Part shown: positions 5,826-12,870 of the stretch, one piece after another
Layout of the letters: the number at the start of each line of letters is the position of its first letter
Position numbering within the stretch: position 1 is the first letter of the stretch
Assembly: GCA_023663205.1 (NCBI GenBank)
Contig: JAMPHX010000020.1
Coordinates: 1 to 18,004 of the forward strand
Length of the DNA: 18,004 bases
Source: Corallococcus sp.
Lineage (GTDB): Bacteria > Bacillota > Clostridia > Christensenellales > CAG-314
Reading direction: 5' to 3'
Program-made: the position numbers and the translations under genes
The notes under the pieces: generated by a model
Databases searched by the model: none
What the model saw: the letters and a program-made list of their open reading frames with translations, nothing else
What the model was told of the DNA's origin: nothing

Positions 5826-6442
5826 TTTTTCAGCGCTTTCAAAATCCTTACATATACTTCGTCTACACTGCCGTTGCCGTCTACCGTAAGTAATTTGCCT
5901 TGGTTGCGGTAATACTCGATAAGCGGAAATGTTGTAGCACTGTATACATTCAATCTTTCGCGCACCGTTTCTTCGCGGTCATCGTTGCGGATAATAAGCG
6001 TGCCGCCGCACGTAGGACATACGTTATCCTTCAAGTGCGAAACATGGAATGTTCCGCTGCACTCGGGACAAAAACGTCTGCCTGCCAAGCGGTTTATCAC
6101 AACTTCTCCGTCCACATCCAAATTTACGGCACAGTCGATACAGTCAAATTTGTCCAATGCCTGCGCCTGCGCAATAGAACGCGGAAATCCGTCCAATATA
6201 TATCCGTTTTGACAGTCGCTTTGACTCAGTCTGTCTTTGACTATTGCTACCGTTATGTCGTCGGGAACCAACTTGCCGCTTGCAAGTATATCCTTTATTT
6301 GCAACCCGAGAGGGGTTTCTTCCTTCAAATTTTTGCGGAAGATATCCCCTGTCGAGATTTGCGGAATACCGAACTTCTTTACAAGTTGCTGTGCGTGAGT
6401 CCCCTTTCCCGAACCCGGTGCGCCCAAAAGAACAATTTTCAT
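5822..6442 (-). CDS. adk: Adenylate kinase, zinc-LID form
   Basis: Catalyses ATP + AMP to two ADP and so sets adenylate balance in the cytosol. The 206-residue protein opens with the P-loop GAPGSGKGT (residues 7-15). It has the AMP-binding STGDIFR (30-36) and DGFPR (84-88), and a LID with C125-x2-C128 and C142-x2-C145, a four-cysteine zinc site typical of Gram-positive enzymes. DDREETVRERL (154-164) follows the LID. The start overlaps the secY stop by one base (TAATG), and the end overlaps map by four. The length is slightly under the usual 214-217. Confidence 0.98.
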   Translation of the reverse strand: MKIVLLGAPGSGKGTHAQQLVKKFGIPQISTGDIFRKNLKEETPLGLQIKDILASGKLVPDDITVAIVKDRLSQSDCQNGYILDGFPRSIAQAQALDKFDCIDCAVNLDVDGEVVINRLAGRRFCPECSGTFHVSHLKDNVCPTCGGTLIIRNDDREETVRERLNVYSATTFPLIEYYRNQGKLLTVDGNGSVDEVYVRILKALKK

Positions 6443-7758
6443 TATTTCAAAAATCCTTTGTAGTGGCGCATCATAATTTGATTTTCCAACGCTTTGTGGA
6501 ATTCCAACGCAACAGATACCGTAATCAACATTCCCGTTGCACTAAACGAGCCCAAAAGCATCGAGTCTTGCGCCGCCGCACCCGTCCAAACGGGTATTTG
6601 GAACAATATAGACGGAACCAATGCAATTATTGCAAGGAATACCGCACCCCACAAAGTGATACGCGATACTACCTTTGCAAGATATGTGCTGGTTTCGCGA
6701 CCCGGACGTATTCCCGGAATAAATCCGCCGTTTTGCTGAATGTTTTTGGATATTTCAATGGGGTTGAACTGTATTTGCGAATAGAAATATGCAAATACGA
6801 ATATCAGTATTGCAAGCACTATTGTGTACACTACAGTACCGGTGCCCATGTAATCTTTCCAAAACTGTACAAATCCGTCGGTTTTGTTTCCCCAGAATGT
6901 CTGAATAATCATTGACGGGAAACTTAGCAACGCAAAGGCAAATATCAACGGCATAACGCCGGAAGCATTTACCTTGATAGGAATGGACGAGGATTGTCCG
7001 CCGTACATTTTGTTGCCTTTTACCTGTTTTGCATATTGAACGGTAATTTTTCTTTCGGCGCCGTCAACCCATACGATAAATGCAAATATGAGTACCAAGC
7101 CTACAAGGAACAAACCTACTTCCAACCAGTTTCCGCCGGAAATGGATTTGACCAAAGCAGTTCCTGCCGTGGAGATTATTCCGACAAAAATCAGTATGGA
7201 AATACCGTTTGATACGCCGAATTCGGTAATGCGTTCGCCAATCCACATACACAGCATACTTCCCGCAACAAGCATTGCGATTACGTAAATGTACAAAATC
7301 CAAATGTTGCTGTCAAGGAAATCTTTTCCGAGTCCGCCAAGCACGTTGGTGTTAAGCGCGCCGTTACCGCCCAGACCGAGTACAACGCCCAATGCGCTTA
7401 CGATTGCAAGTCCGAGCGTTACCCAGCGGGTAATCTTATTTATCTTTTTCTTACCCTCTTCGCCTTGTTTTGACATTCTTTCAAGCGGAGGTATCGCTAC
7501 CGTCAGCAATTGAATGATAATCGAGGCGTTGATGTAGGGAGAAATGCCTATTGCAAACAAAGTACCTTGCGAAAGAGAGTTACCCGTTATTGCATTGAGC
7601 AGTGACGTCAAATCGTTACCGCTGCTTGCCTGAATTCCGTTGAATCCGGGAACGGGAATAAAACAGCCCAATCTGAACAGTACTACGAAAAGCAGCGTGA
7701 ACAGAATTTTTTTGCGTACTTCTTTGATTTTCCAAGCATTTCTGAATGTTTCAATCAT
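6442..7758 (-). CDS. secY: Preprotein translocase subunit SecY
   Basis: The channel-forming subunit of the Sec translocon in the cytoplasmic membrane, passing unfolded preproteins driven by SecA or the ribosome. The 438-residue length is standard for the ten-helix family. Transmembrane stretches are obvious, starting at about residues 17-38 (KKILFTLLFVVLFRLGCFIPV). The plug region LFAIGISPYINASIIIQLL is at about 67-85. The cytosolic loop with GGFIPGIRPGRETSTYL lies near 344-360. The TAATG junction with rplO implies translational coupling. Position after rplO is canonical. Confidence 0.98.
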   Translation of the reverse strand: MIETFRNAWKIKEVRKKILFTLLFVVLFRLGCFIPVPGFNGIQASSGNDLTSLLNAITGNSLSQGTLFAIGISPYINASIIIQLLTVAIPPLERMSKQGEEGKKKINKITRWVTLGLAIVSALGVVLGLGGNGALNTNVLGGLGKDFLDSNIWILYIYVIAMLVAGSMLCMWIGERITEFGVSNGISILIFVGIISTAGTALVKSISGGNWLEVGLFLVGLVLIFAFIVWVDGAERKITVQYAKQVKGNKMYGGQSSSIPIKVNASGVMPLIFAFALLSFPSMIIQTFWGNKTDGFVQFWKDYMGTGTVVYTIVLAILIFVFAYFYSQIQFNPIEISKNIQQNGGFIPGIRPGRETSTYLAKVVSRITLWGAVFLAIIALVPSILFQIPVWTGAAAQDSMLLGSFSATGMLITVSVALEFHKALENQIMMRHYKGFLK

Positions 7759-8204
7759 TATAGTACCTCAGTTGTTCCGCCGGCCTTTTCGATTGCTTCT
7801 TTTGCGGTAGCGGAAAATTTATTTGCTTTGACGGTAAGTTTTTTGGTAAGAGTTCCGTTTGCCAAAACTTTGAGTCCGCCGTTAGATTTACTGTTTACAA
7901 TGCCTTTTTCTTTCAATAATTCGGGCGTAACAACAGTACCGTTTTCAAAACCGTTAAGCGCAGTCAAGTTGACTACGTCGTAAGTTATTGCAAAGTTTTT
8001 GTTGTTAAATCCGCGTTTGGGAATACGTCTTGCAAGGGGAGTTTGTCCGCCTTCGAAACCGGGGCGTACGCCGCCGCCGCTTCTTGCCCATTGACCTTTG
8101 TGTCCTTTGCCGCTCGTTTTACCGAGTCCGCTTCCTATACCTCTGCCAAGTCTTTTGTCGGAGGTCGTCGCGCCTACGGCAGGTTGAATTGTATGTATTC
8201 TCAT
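7758..8204 (-). CDS. rplO: 50S ribosomal protein L15
   Basis: L15 is a late-assembling large-subunit protein with a long glycine/arginine-rich arm that threads into 23S rRNA. The arm is visible at about residues 17-60 (KRLGRGIGSGLGKTSGKGHK and the GGGVRPGFEGGQTPL segment). The C-terminal globular domain follows, with LTVKANKFSATAKEAIEKAGG near the end. The 148-residue length is normal. It starts 10 bases after rpmD and shares one base with secY. Confidence 0.98.
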   Translation of the reverse strand: MRIHTIQPAVGATTSDKRLGRGIGSGLGKTSGKGHKGQWARSGGGVRPGFEGGQTPLARRIPKRGFNNKNFAITYDVVNLTALNGFENGTVVTPELLKEKGIVNSKSNGGLKVLANGTLTKKLTVKANKFSATAKEAIEKAGGTTEVL

Positions 8205-8214
8205 ATAAAGCCTC

Positions 8215-8808
8215 CTACTTAACTTCTTCTACGGCAACCAAATGCTTAACCTTGAAAATCATTCCGCGAATGGCGGCGTTATCCGGCAACACGTTGAAAG
8301 AACGAATCTTTTTGAGTCCCAATGCCTCTATTGTGCGCTTTTGGTTTTCAAGACAACTGTTTGTGCTTTTGATAAGCGTAACTTTGATTTTTTTGTCGGT
8401 AAGCGGATAAGGATGAGCGCCTGCCTTGGGTTTTTCGGCAACAGTCTTTTCCACAATGTATCTTCCGTTTACATACAACGGCTGTTTAGCCGCCTTTTTG
8501 TCGGATTTCTTTGCGGTTTCCTTTTTTGCCGCGGGCGCTTTGGGCGCTTCTTCCGCGACGGTTTCCGTCTTTGCCTTTGCGGCAGCCGTTTTCTTGGCGG
8601 CGGGTTTTTCTTCCGCAGCGGTTGTTTTCTTGGCTGCTGTCTTTTTGGCTGTCGGTTTTACCGTTTCGCCGTCTTTGGCAGTTTCCTTCTTAGCCGTTGT
8701 TTTGGTTTCGGTTGCAGCCGCTTTTTTTGCGGCGGGTTTCTTGGCAGGAGATTTTTTGGCAGTTGCTTCTTCCGCGACTACTGCTTCTTTTTCGAGAATT
8801 TCAGTCAT
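8215..8808 (-). CDS. rpmD: 50S ribosomal protein L30 with long Lys/Ala-rich N-terminal extension
   Basis: The last ~59 residues (139-197: KKIKVTLIKSTNSCLENQ, then TIEALGLKKI and PDNAAIRGMIFKVKHLV) are a complete L30 domain, which normally makes up the whole 55-65-residue protein. Ahead lies an extension of about 138 residues. It is acidic at the very start (MTEILEKEAVVAEE). Residues 18-108 are low-complexity Lys/Ala/Thr with repeated AKKTAAKK- and PAAKK-like units, like the tail of histone H1. A short aromatic linker with LYVNGRYIVEK follows at 111-121. AAGGAG 8 bases before the ATG at 8808 supports translation of the entire extension, and the frame stays open without a break. Neighbours rpsE and rplO are in their normal places. 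The extension is probably disordered; a role in RNA binding is inference. Confidence 0.93.
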   Translation of the reverse strand: MTEILEKEAVVAEEATAKKSPAKKPAAKKAAATETKTTAKKETAKDGETVKPTAKKTAAKKTTAAEEKPAAKKTAAAKAKTETVAEEAPKAPAAKKETAKKSDKKAAKQPLYVNGRYIVEKTVAEKPKAGAHPYPLTDKKIKVTLIKSTNSCLENQKRTIEALGLKKIRSFNVLPDNAAIRGMIFKVKHLVAVEEVK

Positions 8809-8823
8809 TTGAGTATCTCCTTA

Positions 8824-9459
8824 TTACAAAATTTCTTCTACGCTCTTTCCGCGCAGTGCTGCGATATGCTCAGCCGAACGCAATTCGGCAAGTCCGTTGA
8901 AGGTTGCTTTTACACAGTTTATCGGATTGTTGGAACCGTAAGATTTGGTACGTATATCTTTGATACCTACCGCTTCCAACACATTTCTTACAGGACCGCC
9001 GGCAATAACTCCGGTACCTGCCTGTGCCGGCATAAGCAACACTTTGCCTCTGCCGAACTTTCCGATTGTTTCGTGGGGGATGGTTGTATCTTTGAGAGCA
9101 ATTGTTACCATCGACTTTTTGGCTTGCTGAGTTGCCTTTTCGATGGCTTGCGGAACTTCCGCAGCCTTGCCCATACCGATTCCGACGTGTCCATTGCCGT
9201 CGCCTACTACCATAAGCGCCGAGAAACGCATCGTACGTCCGCCCTTAACAACCTTTGTTACGCGGTTTACCGCGACAAGTTTTTTGATAAGTCCGTCGTC
9301 TTCTCTGTTGTCCCTTTCGCGAGAACGTCTGTTACCGCGTCTATCCTGACGGCGGTCGCCTTGTCTGCGATTGCCCTGTGCGGGCGTTGCGGGAGCGGAT
9401 TGTTGTTCTGTCGCTTCGGGAGCGGCAACAACCGCTTCTACTTCTTGTACGTTTTCCAT
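8824..9459 (-). CDS. rpsE: 30S ribosomal protein S5 with disordered N-terminal extension
   Basis: S5 lies at the mRNA entry side of the small subunit and influences decoding accuracy and unwinding of incoming mRNA. The standard two-domain protein spans about residues 55-211: LVAVNRVTKVVKGGR, GDGNGHVGIGMGKA, TIPHETIGKFG, GTGVIAGGPVRNVLEAVGI and LRGKSVEEIL are all typical. Before it is an added segment. Residues 1-28 are acidic and Ala/Pro/Gln-rich; residues 29-54 are arginine-rich with repeated RRQ, DRR and NRR units. GGGAGG 7 bases before the ATG at 9459 supports this start. Total length of 211 compares with about 166 in common forms. The neighbouring rpmD also carries an extension. Confidence 0.96.
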   Translation of the reverse strand: MENVQEVEAVVAAPEATEQQSAPATPAQGNRRQGDRRQDRRGNRRSRERDNREDDGLIKKLVAVNRVTKVVKGGRTMRFSALMVVGDGNGHVGIGMGKAAEVPQAIEKATQQAKKSMVTIALKDTTIPHETIGKFGRGKVLLMPAQAGTGVIAGGPVRNVLEAVGIKDIRTKSYGSNNPINCVKATFNGLAELRSAEHIAALRGKSVEEIL

Positions 9460-9472
9460 ATTGCTTCCTCCC

Positions 9473-9835
9473 TTAGAATTTCAATCCGGCATCTCTTGCG
9501 CCGTCTGCCAATGCGGCAACGCGTCCCGTGTAAATGTAGCCGCCGCGGTCAAATACAACTTCGGATACCCCCAATTGCAATGCCTTTTGTGCAACGTCTG
9601 CGCCTACTGCTTTGGACGCTTCGGTTTTTGTTTTGCCTTTTAGGGATTTAGCAAGCGCCAAACTGGATGACGCAGCAAGCGTTGTTCCCGTAATGTCGTC
9701 GATTACCTGAGCGTAGATATAACTTGTACTGCGGTACACGCACAAACGCGGTTTAACGCTTGTGCCGAACACCTTTTTTCTTACTCTTGCGTGACGGATT
9801 CTTCTGTCAGCGTTTTTGTCAATTTTCTTAATCAT
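9473..9835 (-). CDS. rplR: 50S ribosomal protein L18
   Basis: L18 binds 5S rRNA and, with L5, anchors it in the central protuberance. The 120-residue length is standard. RIRHARVRKKVFGTSVKPRL (residues 12-31) is the basic N-terminal region, followed by CVYRSTSYIYAQVIDD and the C-terminal FDRGGYIYTGRVAALADGAR signature. AAGGAG lies before the ATG. It is 12 bases after rplF and 13 before rpsE, the usual spc-operon position. Confidence 0.98.
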   Translation of the reverse strand: MIKKIDKNADRRIRHARVRKKVFGTSVKPRLCVYRSTSYIYAQVIDDITGTTLAASSSLALAKSLKGKTKTEASKAVGADVAQKALQLGVSEVVFDRGGYIYTGRVAALADGARDAGLKF

Positions 9836-9847
9836 TTTCTACACTCC

Positions 9848-10390
9848 TTACTTACCCGACTTCTTGCCTTCTTTGAGCACTACCACGTCTTCTTTGTATC
9901 TTACGCCGTATGCGTGATAGGGTTCGACGGGACGTTTAGCCTTGATGTTGGCGGCCACCTGTCCTACAAGTTCCTTATCGAAGCCCGATACCACAATTTC
10001 CGTGGGAGTAGTACACTCAAATTTGATGCCTTGCGGCGCTTCGACTTCTATCGGGTGAGAATATCCGATGTTGAGTATCAATTTGTTTCCGTTTACTTGC
10101 GATTTGTAACCTACGCCGTTGATAATAAGCGTGCGCTTAAATCCGTCGTGTACGCCTACAACCATATTGTGAATGAGCGCGCGGTACAAACCGTGTTTTG
10201 CTTGTAAATCTTTGGACGCGCCTTCGGGGCAAACAAGCGTCAAATGACCGCCTTCTTGCTTGATTTCGATTGCGCTGTCTATTGTACGCGTCAAGATGCC
10301 TTTGGCGCCTTTGACCGTAACCGTATTTCCGTCCGCTTGGACGGTTACGCCTGCCGGAATTTCGATAGGCTTCTTTCCGATTCTTGACAT
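9848..10390 (-). CDS. rplF: 50S ribosomal protein L6
   Basis: L6 binds 23S rRNA beside the sarcin-ricin loop, near the factor-binding site. The 180-residue product has two similar domains. It opens MSRIGKKPIEIPAGVTV, has HNMVVGVHDGFKRTLIINGVGYK in the middle, and ends with the signature KAKRPVEPYHAYGVRYKDE-like stretch (actual sequence GVRYKEDVV) and EGKKSGK. Length and architecture are normal. It starts 16 bases after rpsH. Confidence 0.98.
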   Translation of the reverse strand: MSRIGKKPIEIPAGVTVQADGNTVTVKGAKGILTRTIDSAIEIKQEGGHLTLVCPEGASKDLQAKHGLYRALIHNMVVGVHDGFKRTLIINGVGYKSQVNGNKLILNIGYSHPIEVEAPQGIKFECTTPTEIVVSGFDKELVGQVAANIKAKRPVEPYHAYGVRYKEDVVVLKEGKKSGK

Positions 10391-10406
10391 AGTCTATCTT
10401 TCCTCC

Positions 10407-10805
10407 TTACCAAACGTATGCAAGAACTTCGCCGCCTAAGTTGCTGTTTCTTGCCTTTTTGTCCGTCATTATTCCCTTGCTTGTGGAAACGATTGCTATA
10501 CCGAGTCCGTTCAATACCTTGGGAAGTTCGCTTGACTTTGCATAAACTCTAAGTCCCGGTTTGCTGATGCGTTTGAGACCTTTTATTACTCTTTCGCCTT
10601 TATATCCGTATTTGAGCGTGAGTTTGAGGGAGTTTTGCAAAGGATTTTCTATAATCTCGTATCCGGCAACATAGCCTTCTTCTACCAATATGTCGGCAAT
10701 TGCCGTCTTTGTCTTGGATGCGGGGATTTCCACGTCGGCGTGTTTTGCTGTGATAGCGTTTCTGATACGAGTGAGCATATCTGCAATAGGGTCAGTTACA
10801 ACCAT
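10407..10805 (-). CDS. rpsH: 30S ribosomal protein S8
   Basis: S8 binds the central domain of 16S rRNA early in assembly. In E. coli it also represses the spc operon by binding a site in the rplE transcript; I did not identify an equivalent mimic here. The 132-residue product has TDPIADMLTRIRNAITAKH (residues 4-22), the RISKPGLRVYA segment and the signature STSKGIMTDKKAR with a GGEVLAYVW end. AGGAGG precedes the ATG. It is 15 bases after rpsZ. Confidence 0.98.
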   Translation of the reverse strand: MVVTDPIADMLTRIRNAITAKHADVEIPASKTKTAIADILVEEGYVAGYEIIENPLQNSLKLTLKYGYKGERVIKGLKRISKPGLRVYAKSSELPKVLNGLGIAIVSTSKGIMTDKKARNSNLGGEVLAYVW

Positions 10806-10820
10806 GTTTATCTTTCCTCC

Positions 10821-11006
10821 TTACCAACTTGCTTTCTTTACGCCGGGGATTTCTCCCTTGTACGCTTTTTCTCTGAAACAGATTCTGCAAATGCCGTACT
10901 TACGAAGCACCGAGTGGGGGCGTCCGCAAATGGAACAACGCGTATAGCCTCTTGTGGAATACTTGGGTGTTCTCTGTTGTTTGTTTATCATTGCTTTCTT
11001 TGCCAT
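10821..11006 (-). CDS. rpsZ: 30S ribosomal protein S14, type Z (zinc)
   Basis: S14 sits in the small-subunit head near the A and P sites. This is the short 61-residue zinc form, with ligands C24-x2-C27 and C40-x2-C43 (RCSICGRPHSV and GICRICFREKAYKGEIPG). The N-terminus MAKKAMINKQQRTPKYSTRGY is typical. The longer zinc-free S14 used under zinc limitation in some Firmicutes is not in this window. It lies 11 bases after rplE and 15 before rpsH. Confidence 0.98.
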   Translation of the reverse strand: MAKKAMINKQQRTPKYSTRGYTRCSICGRPHSVLRKYGICRICFREKAYKGEIPGVKKASW

Positions 11007-11017
11007 TTTGCCACCTC

Positions 11018-11587
11018 TTATGCTCTGAAAGGTACTCCGAGCAAACGGAGTAATGCCTTGCCTTCTGCGTCAGTCTTTGCCGTAGTTACAAAAGTTACGT
11101 CAAAGCCTCTTGTCTTTTCCACTTGGTCGTAAACGATTTCGGGGAAAATAAGTTGTTCCTTAATGCCCATTGTGTAGTTGCCTCTGCCGTCAAAATTGGA
11201 AGGCACGCCGTGGAAGTCTCTTACGCGGGGAAGCGCAATGGACACCAATTTGTCCATAAAACTGTACATACGCGTTCCCCTCAATGTAACTTTTGCGCCT
11301 ACGGGCATTCCCTTACGAACTTTGAAGTTTGCTACCGACAGTTTGCTATTTGTAACAAGCGGTTTCTGTCCCGTAATTGCCTTCAATTCCTCAACGGCAA
11401 TCTGGAAACTTTTGCTGTTGTCTTTTACGTCGCCCAAGCCTGCGTTTACTACTATTTTTTCAAGTTTGGGGACTTCGTTGATGTTTTTGTATCCGAATTC
11501 TTTGATGAGTTGAGGAACAACCGTTTCCACGTAAGCCGTCTTCAATCTGCATTCTACCGCTTCGGTTGCAGTTTTCTTTGTAGCCAA
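11018..11587 (-). CDS. rplE: 50S ribosomal protein L5, TTG start
   Basis: L5 carries 5S rRNA with L18 and forms the B1b bridge to S13. The 189-residue product shows the family core: VPKLEKIVVNAGLGD (residues 40-54), KLSVANFKVRKGMPVGAKVT, LPRVRDFHGVPSNFDGRGNY and the C-terminal LLRLLGVPF. The start is a TTG at 11587, supported by GGAGG 9 bases upstream and by the lack of any ATG before the core. This gives a roughly 12-residue polar lead (ATKKTATEAVECR) ahead of the conserved helix, slightly longer than usual forms of about 180. Confidence 0.96.
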   Translation of the reverse strand: MATKKTATEAVECRLKTAYVETVVPQLIKEFGYKNINEVPKLEKIVVNAGLGDVKDNSKSFQIAVEELKAITGQKPLVTNSKLSVANFKVRKGMPVGAKVTLRGTRMYSFMDKLVSIALPRVRDFHGVPSNFDGRGNYTMGIKEQLIFPEIVYDQVEKTRGFDVTFVTTAKTDAEGKALLRLLGVPFRA

Positions 11588-11601
11588 TGCTCTGTTCCTC
11601 C

Positions 11602-11994
11602 TTATTTACTCTTTGCGGACTTTTTTTTGGTAGCCGCTTTTGTTTGTTTCTTTTCGGCTTTGGTGTCGATGACAGCGCCGCAATCTTTGTTCTTGCAACA
11701 TCTGAGATATTTGCCGTTTTCTCCCAAAACGTGTCCCACACGCGTGGTTTTGTTGCACTTGGGGCATACAAGCATTACGTTGGAAACGTCGATTGCTCTG
11801 GGCTTTTCGATTTTTCCGCCCTGCTCTTGCGCTGAACGTGGTTTCCTGTGTTTTGTAACAAGATTACGATTTTCAACGACTACCGTGCCTGCTTTGGGGT
11901 CGGCAACGATAACCTTGCCTCTCTTACCTTTATCGTCGACGCCGCCTACCATTATTTCGACGAGGTCGCCGGACCTAACATTCATACTTGCCAT
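11602..11994 (-). CDS. rplX: 50S ribosomal protein L24 with zinc ribbon and Lys-rich tail
   Basis: L24 initiates large-subunit assembly at the 5' end of 23S rRNA. The KOW core is at about residues 5-45 (RSGDLVEIMVGGVDDKGKRG), followed by the NLVTKHRKPRSAQEQGG loop. A cysteine ribbon follows: C77-x2-C80, then C99, C100 and C105. The second pair is C-x4-C (C100/C105) rather than the usual C-x2-C. Residues 111-130 form a Lys/Ala/Thr tail (TKAEKKQTKAATKKKSAKSK). At 130 residues it is longer than common forms of about 103. AGGAGG 9 bases before the first ATG supports the start. Confidence 0.96.
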   Translation of the reverse strand: MASMNVRSGDLVEIMVGGVDDKGKRGKVIVADPKAGTVVVENRNLVTKHRKPRSAQEQGGKIEKPRAIDVSNVMLVCPKCNKTTRVGHVLGENGKYLRCCKNKDCGAVIDTKAEKKQTKAATKKKSAKSK

Positions 11995-12008
11995 TTAAGT
12001 GTTCCTCC

Positions 12009-12377
12009 TTAAAGCACTTCGGGAGCCAGAGAAACGATACGCATAAAGTCCTTTTCTCTCAGTTCTCTTGCCACGGGTCCAAAGATACGCGTACCGCGCG
12101 GTTGCTTTTGATTGTCGATGATTACTGCCGCGTTGTCGTCAAAGCGAATGTGCGTTCCGTCTTTGCGGTTGACGCCCGTTGCGCTTCTTACGATTACCGC
12201 CTTTACTACGTCGCCCTTCTTGACGACGCCGCCGGGGTTGGCGCTCTTTACGCTTGCTACGATAATATCGCCGATATTACCGAATTTACGGAAGGAGCCG
12301 CCCAGCACTTTTATGCACATAAGTTCTTTTGCACCCGAGTTGTCGGCTGCTTTAAGTCTTGTTTGTGGTTGAATCAC
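12009..12377 (-). CDS. rplN: 50S ribosomal protein L14, GTG start
   Basis: L14 forms bridges to the 30S subunit near helix 44 and contacts L19. The 122-residue length is invariant in the family. The sequence opens IQPQTRLKAADNSGAKELMC after the initiator and continues with IKVLGG, the KKGDVVKAVIVR strand and RGTRIFGPVARELREKDFM near the end. The initiation codon is GTG, with AGGAGG 8 bases upstream; no ATG is available at the conserved N-terminus. It starts 17 bases after rpsQ. Confidence 0.97.
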   Translation of the reverse strand: MIQPQTRLKAADNSGAKELMCIKVLGGSFRKFGNIGDIIVASVKSANPGGVVKKGDVVKAVIVRSATGVNRKDGTHIRFDDNAAVIIDNQKQPRGTRIFGPVARELREKDFMRIVSLAPEVL

Positions 12378-12394
12378 TGTTCTTTCCTCCTAAA

Positions 12395-12649
12395 TTACTT
12401 AGCCTTTTCTACGATTTCAAGCAAACGCCAATTTTTGTCCTTGGACAACTTGCGTGTTTCGACAATACGTACGGTATCGCCTATTCCGCATTGGTTTTCT
12501 TCATCGTGCGCTTTATATTTTTTTGTATTGGATACCGTCTTTTTGTAAAGAGGGTGTTTGTATTTGTTTACTACCGCAACGACAATGGTTTTGTCCATTT
12601 TGTCGGACACAACTACGCCGACTCTTTCTTTTCTACTGTTTCTTTCCAT
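12395..12649 (-). CDS. rpsQ: 30S ribosomal protein S17
   Basis: S17 is a primary binder of 16S rRNA helix 11 on the small subunit. The 84-residue OB-fold product begins MERNSRKERVGVVVSDKMDK and shows TIVVAVVNKYKHPLYKK (residues 21-37) and the signature KAHDEENQCGIGDTVRIVE (45-63). Length is normal. AAGGAG precedes the ATG. It lies 14 bases after rpmC and completes the S10 operon segment. Confidence 0.98.
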   Translation of the reverse strand: MERNSRKERVGVVVSDKMDKTIVVAVVNKYKHPLYKKTVSNTKKYKAHDEENQCGIGDTVRIVETRKLSKDKNWRLLEIVEKAK

Positions 12650-12663
12650 TTGTCATTATCTCC

Positions 12664-12870
12664 TTACGCTTTCTCGGAAGCCTGCGCTTCTCTTTCTCTC
12701 ATTACGGTCTTTACTCTTGCGATGTCTTTTTTGACGTTGTTGAGCGCAAGATTATTGGTCAACTGTCTGGTTGCGTGCGAAAGACGCAAGTTGAACAATT
12801 CCTTTTTGAGGTCTGCCAACTTAGCAGATAATTCTTCATTATTCATTTCGCGTATGTTACTTGCTTTCAT
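12664..12870 (-). CDS. rpmC: 50S ribosomal protein L29
   Basis: L29 lies at the rim of the exit tunnel beside L23, where trigger factor and SRP dock. The 68-residue product is two helices: MKASNIREMNNEELSAKLAD, then LKKELFNLRLSHATRQL and NNVKKDIARVKTVMRERE. I chose the ATG at 12870, which gives the conserved MKAxxIRE start with GGTGAG 5 bases upstream. A GTG two codons earlier is possible but less likely. The start lies 14 bases inside the 3' end of rplP. Confidence 0.95.
   Translation of the reverse strand: MKASNIREMNNEELSAKLADLKKELFNLRLSHATRQLTNNLALNNVKKDIARVKTVMREREAQASEKA

Noticed and set aside
8242..9651. A 469-codon open frame on the plus strand, antisense to rpmD, rpsE and rplR
   Set aside because: It is fully covered by clear ribosomal-protein genes, its translation is rich in Cys/Phe/Arg runs that mirror the Lys/Ala-rich L30 tail, and no ribosome site or promoter was seen. 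The length results from codon bias on the other strand.
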